NCBI GenBank assembly: GCA_002328075.1
Contig: DCVT01000051.1
Location: 1-38,167, forward strand
DNA: 38,167 bases
DNA from: Anaerolineales bacterium UBA2181
GTDB taxonomy: Bacteria; Chloroflexota; Anaerolineae; Promineifilales; UBA4811
Reading direction: 5' to 3'
Below the pieces are notes generated by a model. That model ran no database searches. It had not been told where the DNA came from and worked only from the letters and a program-made list of their open reading frames with translations. Position numbers and translations under genes: made by a program. Shown one piece after another: positions 15,983 through 23,958 of this stretch; within the stretch, counting starts at the first letter, position 1, and each line of letters starts with the position of its first letter.

Positions 15983-17616
15983 GGGGTCCTCCTGGACTGG
16001 ACGCGGCCGGTTGGGCGGGGCTCTTCTCCCCCGCTGATTGTGGAACATCCCGTGGAACATCCCGCGAACAGCGGGGCAATCAGCGGGGCGGGATGTACCA
16101 CCGGCGCCAGCCGGTCCATCTCGACGATCGTGTCATAGCTGTGCCCCACGCGGGCCAGCAGCGACTCCTGGTGCAGCCGGTACGGCGTGCGGCGCAAAAG
16201 CCCGTCCCGGAGATCAAAAAGGGGCTGGGTCAGGACCGCTTCCCCCTCCACCTGTCCGGTGTATTCGACAATCTGGGTGACCGCCCGGCGGTTGGTGGCC
16301 GGGTCGCGGCGGACAAAGACGCCGATCTGGAAGGCGCCGGCCACCCACTCGGCGACGGTGCGCCGGTCGATCTTGATCGAGAGGTCGTTGAGCTGGATCA
16401 TCTGCGCCAGCCGCTTGGGCACTTCCGCCAGCGAGTTGGCATGGAGGGTGGTCATGCCGCCGTCGTGGCCGGTGTTGTGGGCCATGAGGAGGTCGAGCGC
16501 CTCCGCCCCCCGCACCTCGCCGACCACCAACCGGTCCGGCCGCATCCGCAGCGCGCTCTGCATGAGCGCCTGCTGGTCCACCCCGCGGGCGCCCTCGACC
16601 GTCTCGTAGCGCACGGTCAGGTGAACGGCGTTGTGATAGCCACGGGTCCCCTCGGCCGGCTCCGGGGCGTCCTCGGGCGGGCTGCCGTGCCGGAGGCGCA
16701 GTTCGCGGGTGTCCTCGATGGTCACGATCCGCTCCTGGAGAGGGATGAGCTCGGCCAGGGCGTTGAGGAGCGTTGTCTTGCCGGCCCCGGTGCCCCCTAC
16801 CACGATAAGGTTCAGCCTCGCCAGGACGCAGAGCTCGAGAAAGGCGGCTGCCTGCGGGGTGATGGTCCCGTCCCAGACGCCGAGCCCCAGATAGTCGGTG
16901 AGGCGGGCCGGGGGGCGCGGGCCGGCCCCGCCGCCTGACCCGGCGCGGACCAGGTCGAGCATCCGCAGCACCCGGTCGGTGTAGCGGCGGATGGTGACCG
17001 CCGGACCGGGGCTGGCGACCGACGGGTGGAGGATGGCTATACGGCTGCCGTCCCGCAGCTGGGCGTCCACCCGCGGGGCCAGGGCCGACACCTGCCGCCC
17101 GGTGTGGCTGATGGCCCGGTTCACCAGGACGGTGAGCTCCTCGGCGCTCTCGAACCGCACCGGCGACCGCTCCCAGCCGCCGGCGAACACATACACCTCA
17201 TGGGGGCCGTTGATGGCGATGTCCTCAATGCCCGGCGCGTCCATTAGCGCCTGGAGCGGCCCCAGACCCAATATCTCGTCCATCACCCGCTGGACCAAGT
17301 CGGCTGCGCCGGTGGCGCCGTCGGAGACCGGCCACAGCGGGGGGATCCCGCCGGCGCCGGCGCGGGTCTGGTAGGCCTCCAGGTGGCGGCGCGCTGACTC
17401 GGCCACCTGGCTCGCGACCCGGCCGTCCGGCTGTCGCAGCTCGCCGGCCGGGACGGTCGCGGCGATGTCTTCACGTACAGCGGCAATGATCCCCCGGAGA
17501 GGGTCGAGCCCTCGCCCCGAAGTTTGTTGGGCGATCTGGAGGGCGGTCAGGCGGTCCGCCATGGTTGGCTCGTCGTCACCCTCGTCCGTCGTCTGGTACC
17601 AGACCGGTCGGTTCAT
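15979..17616 (-). CDS. tadA: Tad secretion ATPase TadA/CpaF
   Basis: 545 aa; GGGAGG 6 nt before ATG 17616, which overlaps the tadZ stop (ATGA). PilT/VirB11 family: N-terminal domain with IEDIAINGPHEVYVFAGG (about 160), Walker A GGTGAGKTT (about 275-283), Asp box IVTIEDTRELRL (about 295), Walker B RPDRLVVGEVRGAEALDLL (about 370) and HDGGMTTLHANS (about 395). It powers assembly of the Flp pilus at the inner membrane with TadB/TadC. The last 40 residues (LIAPLFAGCSTGCSTISGG) are encoded by a repeat with a 12-bp inverted repeat and two 12-bp direct repeats, so the natural C-terminus has been altered or extended by that element. Confidence 0.92.
   Translation of the reverse strand: MNRPVWYQTTDEGDDEPTMADRLTALQIAQQTSGRGLDPLRGIIAAVREDIAATVPAGELRQPDGRVASQVAESARRHLEAYQTRAGAGGIPPLWPVSDGATGAADLVQRVMDEILGLGPLQALMDAPGIEDIAINGPHEVYVFAGGWERSPVRFESAEELTVLVNRAISHTGRQVSALAPRVDAQLRDGSRIAILHPSVASPGPAVTIRRYTDRVLRMLDLVRAGSGGGAGPRPPARLTDYLGLGVWDGTITPQAAAFLELCVLARLNLIVVGGTGAGKTTLLNALAELIPLQERIVTIEDTRELRLRHGSPPEDAPEPAEGTRGYHNAVHLTVRYETVEGARGVDQQALMQSALRMRPDRLVVGEVRGAEALDLLMAHNTGHDGGMTTLHANSLAEVPKRLAQMIQLNDLSIKIDRRTVAEWVAGAFQIGVFVRRDPATNRRAVTQIVEYTGQVEGEAVLTQPLFDLRDGLLRRTPYRLHQESLLARVGHSYDTIVEMDRLAPVVHPAPLIAPLFAGCSTGCSTISGGEEPRPTGRVQSRRTP
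16029..16088. repeat. Inverted repeat with internal 12-bp tandem pair, inside the tadA 3' end
   Basis: CCCCGCTGATTG (16029-16040) pairs perfectly with CAATCAGCGGGG (16077-16088). Between them TGGAACATCCCG is present twice in tandem (16041-16052, 16053-16064), then CGAACAGCGGGG. The whole lies in frame and encodes the last residues of TadA. The CCCCGC-TTCGCGGG-GATGTTCC text (minus strand) recurs at 19481-19536 in cpaB. Confidence 0.8.
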
Positions 17617-19016
17617 GGTTGCCTCCCCAGGAGCTGCCCCAGCCCCCGAGATGGCCCGGAGACCATCCCTCGCCGCCGGCCCCCGCGCGCGCCGGTGCGG
17701 GCGCGCCGGGGCAGCCGGCCGTTGTCATAGATGGTCGCGAGCGGGGGAAAGATGGTGGTCCCCACGGCGACGTAGGACCGCAGGATGGGGTCTCGCTTGC
17801 GCTCCCGGCTGGCAAAGGTCTCCAGGACAAAGGGATAGCCGGTGTTGACCGCCCGGATCATGGCGCCGTTGACCTCCCGGTCGATGCAGCCATACTCGGT
17901 CAGGCCGACGTAGCGGGCGATCTCACCCCGGCTGAAACCGGCGCCGGGGTCAAAGCGGTTGAGCAGTATCTGGAAGCGATCGAGGTCCACCCCTTCCTCC
18001 TGAAAGGCGGTCACCATCGCCTGGATGCTGTTGCGCACGTCGGAGAGGGTGGTGCGGTCGGTGTCGGCCACCGTCAGCACCAGGTGGGAATACAGCAGCA
18101 CCCCGCGGTGGATGACGTTGTTGAACGAGGAGCCCAGGTCGATGACCACGAACTCATACATCCTCCCGGCGGTCTCCAGCAGCGCCTTGACGAACCGGGC
18201 CCCCTGCCGGCCGCGCAGCGCCGCCTCGCTCGCCTGCTCCTGGCGTAGGATGCCGGCCAGCGCATCCAGGTTGCCGCCAAAGTGGGTGGTATGCTCCCGG
18301 AGCGTGCTGGGGCCGAGCTGCGCGGCGTCCGGCTCCCGGTCGCCGAACTCGGCCTGGAAGAGCGTGGCCAGGTGGTGGAGGGTGCGCTGGGGTCGCAGGT
18401 TCAAAAAGTGCGCCACGTGGCCGCCCACCATGTTGCCGTCGACAATCAAGGTGGGCCGGTTAGCCACCACCCCCAAAAGGACCGCCAGGTTGACCGCCAC
18501 GGTGGTCTTGCCCACCCCGCCCTTGGGGCTCCAGACCGCCACCGTCTGGCGCTGGTACCCCTGGGCGGTGATGGCGGCCGCCACCCGCGGGTCGAGCTGA
18601 GGGATGTAGGCGCCCGAGGCCCGGCCGGCGTAGGCCTCCTTGATGGCCCGGGGGATCAGGCCGGCGATCTGCTGCGCCCGGGCCGCGTCGAGGGGGGTCT
18701 CGACATACCCTTGGGCCCCGGCCCGGCCCATGGTCAGCCCCCAGTCGCCCGACGGCGGGACCAGGCCGATGACGGCGATGGGGCGCTCCGGGTTGCGGGC
18801 TAGCCGGCTGATGACCTCGCCGTCGTATCCCGGCAGGAGCGGGGAGAGCAGGACGACATCGGCTCCGTGTTCCAGCGCGTCCGCCTGGACGCTGGGGCCG
18901 TGCTGGCAGATGGTGGCCACGTCGATGCCCAGGGCGTTCTGGGGCCGAAAGGCGGCGATGACGGGCTGGGCCTCGGCAAAGGGAGCGGCGACCAGGAGGC
19001 GGATGCGCTCGGTCAT
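17613..19016 (-). CDS. tadZ: Tad localisation ATPase TadZ/CpaE
   Basis: 467 aa. The first 120 residues form an atypical receiver-like domain (RIRLLVAAPFAEAQPVIAAF, ADVVLLSPLLPGYDG, PIAVIGLVP). A ParA/MinD-type ATPase follows: deviant Walker A SPKGGVGKTT (163-172), TLIVDGNMVGGHVAHFL, and FVVIDLGSSFNNVIHRG. TadZ proteins are ParA-related and place the Tad machine at a cell pole or patch. ATG 19016 overlaps the cpaB stop, and its own stop overlaps tadA (ATGA), so it is translated with both neighbours. Presence of a ParB-like protein three genes upstream makes this ParA-like member worth attention. Confidence 0.88.
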   Translation of the reverse strand: MTERIRLLVAAPFAEAQPVIAAFRPQNALGIDVATICQHGPSVQADALEHGADVVLLSPLLPGYDGEVISRLARNPERPIAVIGLVPPSGDWGLTMGRAGAQGYVETPLDAARAQQIAGLIPRAIKEAYAGRASGAYIPQLDPRVAAAITAQGYQRQTVAVWSPKGGVGKTTVAVNLAVLLGVVANRPTLIVDGNMVGGHVAHFLNLRPQRTLHHLATLFQAEFGDREPDAAQLGPSTLREHTTHFGGNLDALAGILRQEQASEAALRGRQGARFVKALLETAGRMYEFVVIDLGSSFNNVIHRGVLLYSHLVLTVADTDRTTLSDVRNSIQAMVTAFQEEGVDLDRFQILLNRFDPGAGFSRGEIARYVGLTEYGCIDREVNGAMIRAVNTGYPFVLETFASRERKRDPILRSYVAVGTTIFPPLATIYDNGRLPRRARTGARGGRRRGMVSGPSRGLGQLLGRQP

Positions 19017-20539
19017 GGCTGAATGTCCAGGGAGGGCTGGCGGGGCGGGGCGGAGGCCAGCGGGTCGGCCCCCACGTCCGCGGGGGTGGCCGTGACGCCG
19101 CGGCGGCGCCGGCGCAGGATGAGCAGGACGGCCACCGGGATGGCGATGAGCGCCAGCCCCCCGCAGGCCAGCGGGAGGGCCGGCGCGCCGGCCACCTGAA
19201 GGAGGGGGCCCGGGCCGCCTGCATCATCGGTGGTGTCCGGCGCGTCTTCTGCCGCAGGGGCGGAGGCGACGTCCACCGTCTGACCTGCGGGCTCGCCGAC
19301 TGGGTGGGGCAGGGTGGAGCCGGCCAATCCACTGGCCTCTGCCCCGCCGGCCTCTATGACAATCGCGGTGCTGGTCACCGGCCCGGTGGCGCTGATGGCC
19401 GCGGTGTCGGAGAGGGTCACCCCGGCCGAGACCGGGCTCGGATAGGGCGGCAGCCCGCTGCCGCCTTCCGCCGCGAGCCCCCCCGCTATTCGCGCCCCGC
19501 TATTGGCCCCGCCGTTCGCGGGCGGGACGTTCCGCAACACCGCCCGGCGCTGGGATTCGAAAAAGGCTTCCAGGTCATGCCAGGTCATGCCCAGCGTCGG
19601 GCCGCGCTCGCCGGCGTTGGGGGAGACCAGCGCCACGCGGACCGATCCGTTCTCCAGGGCCAGGTGGAGTAGCTCTACCGCCCCGGCCGGGATGGCGACC
19701 TCCAGCGAGCGGATATCTCCGTCAGCGATTGCGCTTGCGGCTCCTTCCCCCTGGTCCGGCTGCTGGTAGCCGGAGCCGGGCCGCTCTTCATAGTGCACAG
19801 CAAGCACCTCCACCCGCTGCAGCACGATCTTGGCCAGCGGCAAGGTGGCCCCCGACTCCTGGCTGATCTCGTCAGGCTTGAGGACCGTCGCGCCGGCCGG
19901 GATGGAGGGTGGTGCCGCTGCAGCGACCGGCGCGGGTGACGACAGGGTCAGCGTGGGTGGCTCTGTCAACCTGAAGAGCTCTCCCACCGCGGCCGCGCCC
20001 GGCTGGCCGCTCTGGCCGGCGCCGAAGGACGTCTCCTGGCCTGCTCCGAGCAATGCCGTTGGGGCGAAGGCGCAGGAGAGGTCCACCTGATCCCCGGGCA
20101 GCAGGCCGTCGGGGCACGTATCGGGGTTGACCGGCACCACCATCGCCACCCGGTCGGGATCCTCTAGCCCCACCGCCCGGTGGCGGACGGCCGCCGGATT
20201 GCCGGCGCGGACCAGCCGGGCCTTGGTGAGCGGCTCTCCCGGGTGAAGGGGCTCGCTCACGGTCGCCCCCAGCCAGGTCTCGAGCTCGCTCTGGAGCACG
20301 TATTCTCCGGCTACTCTTGGATGCACGCGCTGGGCGTCGACCGAGAGCATCTCCTGGCGCAGCGCCTCGCCGGCCGGGACCTCCTGGACCACGATGACCA
20401 CCGGGTAGGGGGGTGGGTTCAGAACGTTGCCCAGGAGGAAATAGGCGGCAAAGGCGAGGCCAGCCAGGAGCACGCCGACCAGCAGCGTGCCGGAGCGAAG
20501 GAAAACGAATCGTCGGCGACCGGTAGGTGATTTGGACAT
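19013..20539 (-). CDS. cpaB: Tad pilus protein CpaB/RcpC with extra C-terminal membrane helix
   Basis: 508 aa from ATG 20539 (GGAG upstream; an upstream ATG at 20578 would overlap parB). N-terminal helix SGTLLVGVLLAGLAFAAYFLL, then the SAF/RcpC region: VVQEVPAGEALRQEMLSVDA, GATVSEPLHPGEPLTKARLV and VNPDTCPDGLLPGDQVDL. CpaB/RcpC normally works in the periplasm with the secretin. Unusual here: a Ser/Ala/Pro-rich extension, a second helix near the C-terminus (LPLACGGLALIAIPVAVLLIL) and an RRRRRG stop-transfer. No secretin (RcpA/CpaC) is in the window, which would fit a lineage without a classical outer membrane, although that is inference. Residues about 335-355 are encoded by a GC repeat shared with tadA. 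Confidence 0.82.
   Translation of the reverse strand: MSKSPTGRRRFVFLRSGTLLVGVLLAGLAFAAYFLLGNVLNPPPYPVVIVVQEVPAGEALRQEMLSVDAQRVHPRVAGEYVLQSELETWLGATVSEPLHPGEPLTKARLVRAGNPAAVRHRAVGLEDPDRVAMVVPVNPDTCPDGLLPGDQVDLSCAFAPTALLGAGQETSFGAGQSGQPGAAAVGELFRLTEPPTLTLSSPAPVAAAAPPSIPAGATVLKPDEISQESGATLPLAKIVLQRVEVLAVHYEERPGSGYQQPDQGEGAASAIADGDIRSLEVAIPAGAVELLHLALENGSVRVALVSPNAGERGPTLGMTWHDLEAFFESQRRAVLRNVPPANGGANSGARIAGGLAAEGGSGLPPYPSPVSAGVTLSDTAAISATGPVTSTAIVIEAGGAEASGLAGSTLPHPVGEPAGQTVDVASAPAAEDAPDTTDDAGGPGPLLQVAGAPALPLACGGLALIAIPVAVLLILRRRRRGVTATPADVGADPLASAPPRQPSLDIQP
19481..19536. repeat. GC-rich repeat inside cpaB, related to the tadA repeat
   Basis: CCCCGCTATT occurs at 19481-19490 and 19495-19504, then CCCCGCCGTTCGCGGG at 19507-19522 and GGACGTTCCGC. 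The minus-strand text of the tadA repeat (CCCCGCTGTTCGCGGG then GATGTTCC) is nearly the same. In frame, it encodes a Gly/Asn/Ala-rich linker. Confidence 0.6.
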
Positions 20540-20556
20540 CCTCTTTTCTCCTTGTG

Positions 20557-22014
20557 CTAGTGGCTCGCTCCCGGCCATCCGACGGCCGGTTGAACGGCGG
20601 TATCAGTACGAGCCTGGGTTTCGGCCTGACGAAGAAGCGCAACGGCGCTTCCCATTTCCCGCTGCTTTTCGCTGAGAAAGGCCAGCGCCACGGTGCGCAC
20701 GGCGCGCGGCTCCTCTCCCCGCACCTCGGCAGCGATGGCGGCCACGGCCGCATCCAGCGCCTGAAAAGGCTCAAACAGGGGAGAGTCGTGGAGCGCCTGA
20801 GCGTAGATAACGGCTGCGCCGGCGCTGCCAGCCGGGCGCTCGGTACAGCGCATGACGGCCGCGGCGTGGCGGGTGTCGGCGGCGTCGAGCCGGCGCTCCC
20901 GCGCTTCGAACTCGAGCTCAGCCCGTTGCGCCTCAGAGAGCCCGACCATGGCGGCCCGGTGTTCGATGGTAAGGGCCCAGGGCTTCTCGGGGTTGGCGGC
21001 GGGGGCATGGACCTCGACCCCGGGAGACGCGCAAGCCTCCGACGGCGCAGCATCCAGAGGAAGGTCCGCGGCCGGTGCAGGCTCGCCGGTCAAGGGCTCA
21101 GGGTAGGGCGAGGAGTGCGCTGTGTGGCACGCCGGCCGGCTCGCCGCGCGGCTCAGGGCCGATTGGGCCGCCTCGCCCGCCCTGACCGATTGGACGACGG
21201 TCTCCAGGGCGGCGCCAGACAGCCGGCCCTGGATGGCAGCCTCGGCCAGTTGGCGGCGGGTGTCCGGGTCCTCCAGTATGCTCAGCGCCCGGACCTGTTT
21301 CATGGACAGCTCTCCGGCCGCTACCTGATCCTGGACCGCGGCCGGCATCTGGTCGAGGGAGCGGTAGTAGTAGAGGCTGCGGCGGGATTTGCCCACCAGC
21401 GGCGCCAGCTCGGCCCACCCCGCGCCGGTGAGCGCCGCGAGCGCTTTGAGGCCGGCCAGTATCTCCGTGGGGATCAGCTCCGCCCGATGTAGGTTTTCCA
21501 CCAGTCCCTGAACCATCTGCTCGCTCCGCTCGAGGTGGTCACAGACGATCGCGGGAATGGTCTCCAGGCCGGCATGCATCGCCGCCTGCCAGCGGCGCTC
21601 GCCAAAGACGAGCTCATAGGCGCCCTCGCCGCACCGCTCATCCGGCGCCCGGCGAATCACCTTGATCGGTTGCAGGACGCCGTGCTGCCGGATGCTGGCG
21701 GCGAGCTCCTCGAGTTCGTCGGGGTTGAGGGTCTTGCGGGATTGATACGGGGACGGCCGGATCAGGTGGAGGGGGATTGCCTGAACCGTCTCTGCCCCGG
21801 CGGGCGGCAAGCTGGCGCCGGCCTCTGCCCGGTTGGCACCGCCGGATGGCGCAGACGCGGACGCGTGCTGCGTGGCGGCTAAAGCCGCAGCCGGGCTAAT
21901 GCTCTGATTGTTCGCCAGTTGCCCCGGATGGTAACGACGGGCGCCTGGCAGGGTGGCGGCGATGGCGCTCTGGCCGGCGCCGCCCATGGTGTCCGCAAAA
22001 GCAACGTGTCGCAT
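20557..22014 (-). CDS. ParB/Spo0J-like partition protein at the head of the Tad operon
   Basis: 485 aa from ATG 22014 (GGAG 5 nt upstream); a longer start at 22056/22059 has no ribosome site. After about 75 Ala/Ser/Gly-rich residues comes the ParB core: IPLHLIRPSPYQSRKTL, DELEELAASIRQHGVLQPI, VFGERRWQAAMHAG (GERRxxA CTP/NTP-binding box at about 138-145), QMVQGLVENLHRAELIPTE, and an HTH (GWAELAPLVGKSRRSLYYYRSL). The C-terminal 200 residues are not family-typical. Known ParB proteins bind centromere sites and work with a ParA ATPase. Here the only ParA-like protein is TadZ, and parB lies 17 bp upstream of cpaB. It may regulate or position the pilus system or belong to a plasmid or genomic-island partition function. 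A 14-bp palindrome lies in its N-terminal linker (21875-21888). Confidence 0.85.
   Translation of the reverse strand: MRHVAFADTMGGAGQSAIAATLPGARRYHPGQLANNQSISPAAALAATQHASASAPSGGANRAEAGASLPPAGAETVQAIPLHLIRPSPYQSRKTLNPDELEELAASIRQHGVLQPIKVIRRAPDERCGEGAYELVFGERRWQAAMHAGLETIPAIVCDHLERSEQMVQGLVENLHRAELIPTEILAGLKALAALTGAGWAELAPLVGKSRRSLYYYRSLDQMPAAVQDQVAAGELSMKQVRALSILEDPDTRRQLAEAAIQGRLSGAALETVVQSVRAGEAAQSALSRAASRPACHTAHSSPYPEPLTGEPAPAADLPLDAAPSEACASPGVEVHAPAANPEKPWALTIEHRAAMVGLSEAQRAELEFEARERRLDAADTRHAAAVMRCTERPAGSAGAAVIYAQALHDSPLFEPFQALDAAVAAIAAEVRGEEPRAVRTVALAFLSEKQREMGSAVALLRQAETQARTDTAVQPAVGWPGASH
21875..21888. repeat. Short palindrome in parB
   Basis: GCGGCTAAAGCCGC: 6-bp arms with a 2-nt loop, in the Ala-rich N-terminal linker of the ParB-like protein. 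Confidence 0.45.
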
Positions 22015-22224
22015 GCCAACTCCAATCGGTGTCTCCAGTGTCTCCAGGACCGGCATCAAAAAGGTGGCCGGCGGTAACTGAGATCAGGACTCGCCGATTG
22101 GCCTCGGAGCAGCCATGCGCCTCAGGCAGTGAGCCGCCTGGGGATGGCTATCTCCGAACCGTTGCTTCTGCTGTTAAGGTGCTACGAGGGACAGTATATG
22201 CCGCTTTTCGGCGAAAGTCAACGG

Positions 22225-22256
22225 GTTTTGGTGGCCTTGCCAAAACACCACCAAAC
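22225..22256. repeat. Inverted repeat upstream of parB
   Basis: GTTTTGGTGG (22225-22234) against CCACCAAAC (22248-22256), with a nested TTTTGG/CCAAAA pair (22226-22231, 22240-22245). It lies about 210 bp upstream of the parB start and abuts the A-tract array; possible operator, centromere part or leader hairpin. Confidence 0.45.
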
Positions 22257-22340
22257 GCCATCAAATAACGCAAAAAGAGACAAAATCAGCTAGAATAACC
22301 TAAAAGAACCCAAAAGAACCCAAAACAAGCTGAAATCAGA
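22241..22340. repeat. Ten degenerate 10-bp repeats with phased A-tracts
   Basis: Starting at 22241, consecutive 10-mers read CAAAACACCA, CCAAACGCCA, TCAAATAACG, CAAAAAGAGA, CAAAATCAGC, TAGAATAACC, TAAAAGAACC, CAAAAGAACC, CAAAACAAGC, TGAAATCAGA. Nearly every unit has 3-5 A at positions 2-5, so the A-tracts fall on one face of the helix about every turn, which should give strong intrinsic curvature. This is the most AT-rich stretch nearby. The position upstream of a ParB-like gene suggests a binding array (partition-like) or curved promoter DNA. Confidence 0.7.
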
Positions 22341-23520
22341 GAATCCGCGGACGTCGAGACCTGATGATGGTTGCGTGCTCCGCAAGCCTATGGCGACTGA
22401 CCACTAGTCGCCCTCAAGCCATCTGCCCCGTGGCCCGGTGCGCCTTGAGACGCGTTTGGGGGACCATCGGAACAACCGGCCGGTGCCAGACACCGGAGGT
22501 CGGCAGTGCCGTGGTGTGGATAGACTTGGGCGAGGCCGATTGAGGGTAGCGAATAGTTATCGCACGCATCAGCGGATCAAGACAGGCTGCAGACACGAGG
22601 TAGGGCATCTCAGTTGGGCGCGAGGTACGGAGGTACCTACAGGCGTGGCCACAGACTGCCACAAAAACCCATGAGCACGTTGCAGGGCCATGCCGGTGGT
22701 GTGCTTTGCCGTGCGGCAGTTGCCCGGATCTCTCCGACTGCTGGTTCTGCGCTCAGACCCGACGGCCGTGCCAGACACATGCCCGAGGCAACGGGTCTCG
22801 CGTCCGACAGTCCGCCGGAGTACTCTGATGTGGGCCTGTCTCCGTGGGTAGCGCCAACCTCAATCATCAGTGTCAGGGGCGGTTGAGTTGATAGACTGAC
22901 CTGCCGACGCACGGCGCGATTGGTGCCACCTCGTACCTTCTTTTGCCTCCCGATGGAAGACCCGGCTATGGCGCCAGCCCGGTCGCCGTCCTGTACGCGA
23001 ATACCCTGCAGCGTCGAAAGAGCATATTGGCCGGCAGTTGGCTGCCACCTCGCTGCGAGATCGGCAGACATCAGAGCGTCGGGCGGCGGACGTTGGCGGA
23101 CCGGTGAAGGCATTCTCCCGCTTCTTCGCCTACCAAGCCCGGACAGAGCCTCCCGGCCACCAGATGGGCTCCGGCCCCGAGTTCCTCCGCCCATTCACGG
23201 TAGGTGATGGATCCCCGCGGCTCAGTGGCCGTCAAGGCAATTGAGCACTGACATGGGCAGCGCTGACCTCCGTCGTCGTTGTACCATGCCAGGGCTCTGG
23301 TACGAGGGGCGGGCTAGAGGGTGGCTGTCGGTTTCTGCCAGATGGATATACTGTGATGGTCGCGGTTCCAGCCAGTTAACGACCCACAAGAATCGGCCGG
23401 AGCACCGCGCGCCATCAGAGGCTGGTGATGTAGCCGCCAGGTCCTCCGGATTTCTGTTTACCCGGCAGGTCTTCCGGGTCCAGCCATAAACTGCCTGAAT
23501 AGGCGTCCGATCGCCGGGCG
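22341..23520. other. Long stretch without a convincing gene
   Basis: About 1.2 kb between the Tad and defence regions. Frames of 60-185 codons on both strands have Arg/Pro/Ser-rich shadow-like text and poor starts. The one stretch with protein-like composition is a minus-strand frame from about 23,310 to 23,075 (RALAWYNDDGGQRCPCQCS, then GSITYREWAEELGAGAHLVA), bounded by stops and lacking a start codon, possibly a gene remnant. No RNA gene or terminator is recognised. Confidence 0.45.
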
Positions 23521-23541
23521 CTGTTGCGTTACCTGCAACAG
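23521..23541. promoter_or_regulatory. Perfect inverted repeat upstream of a truncated HTH (WYL-type) regulator
   Basis: CTGTTGC-GTTACCT-GCAACAG: 7-bp perfect arms, 7-nt centre, 101 bp before the regulator ATG. WYL regulators of defence loci (BrxR/CapW type) bind such dyads near their own genes, so this may be a leftover operator. Confidence 0.45.
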
Positions 23542-23642
23542 AGGTGCGCTAGACTGAAGGCAGATGGAGCCAGAGCTCGTGGCTCTGCGAGAACCGCAAG
23601 GTCTGGACCGCGACGACAACACGGTTGCGTGAGGTTACAGCA

Positions 23643-23755
23643 ATGGAACGAGCAACGAACAAGACAGAATGGTTGCGCCAACTGGAAGCGCTACTGCTGG
23701 TGAATCCCGAAGGGCTGCACCCGGCCGAGATCGCCCGGCGGCTGGGAGTGCACGG
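23643..23755 (+). pseudogene. N-terminal fragment of an HTH (WYL-family type) regulator
   Basis: ATG 23643 opens MERATNKTEWLRQLEALLL, then NPEGLHPAEIARRLGVH, the HTH_11-type helix-turn-helix that begins many WYL-domain regulators. The text then switches at GHQSVDRSG, in the middle of the recognition helix, to unrelated sequence and a stop at 23,864; the WYL ligand-binding part is missing. Such regulators often sit next to BREX, CBASS and other defence operons. Here it lies 200-300 bp upstream of the ApeA-like gene, so it probably once controlled this island. Confidence 0.6.
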
Positions 23756-23766
23756 GCACCAATCGG

Positions 23767-23794
23767 TTGACCGGTCCGGGTTTTCACCTATAAT
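23767..23794 (+). promoter_or_regulatory. Sigma70-like promoter upstream of the ApeA-like gene
   Basis: TTGACC (23767-23772), 16-nt spacer, TATAAT (23789-23794), the best match to a housekeeping promoter that I found in the window. It faces the ApeA-like gene, with about 160 nt between the -10 and the ATG at 23959. It overlaps the end of the regulator fragment, so it may have arisen or been exposed when the regulator was truncated. Confidence 0.6.
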
Positions 23795-23958
23795 GTGGGC
23801 ACGGGCCAGATGGCCGGCGGGAGACGAAGGGACGGAAAGCATCACAACCCACCACGCGTGCTGATCATGCGTATCCTGAAGTGACCATCTGTGGTGGTCG
23901 GCTACTCGTCAGCCCGAAATCGCGTTGATGATTGTGGCGGAAAACGACGATACACACA

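Noticed and set aside
22637..23194. 185-codon minus-strand ORF in the empty region
   Set aside because: Low-complexity Arg/Ser/Pro text, no ribosome site and no recognisable motif; likely a chance frame in GC-rich DNA.
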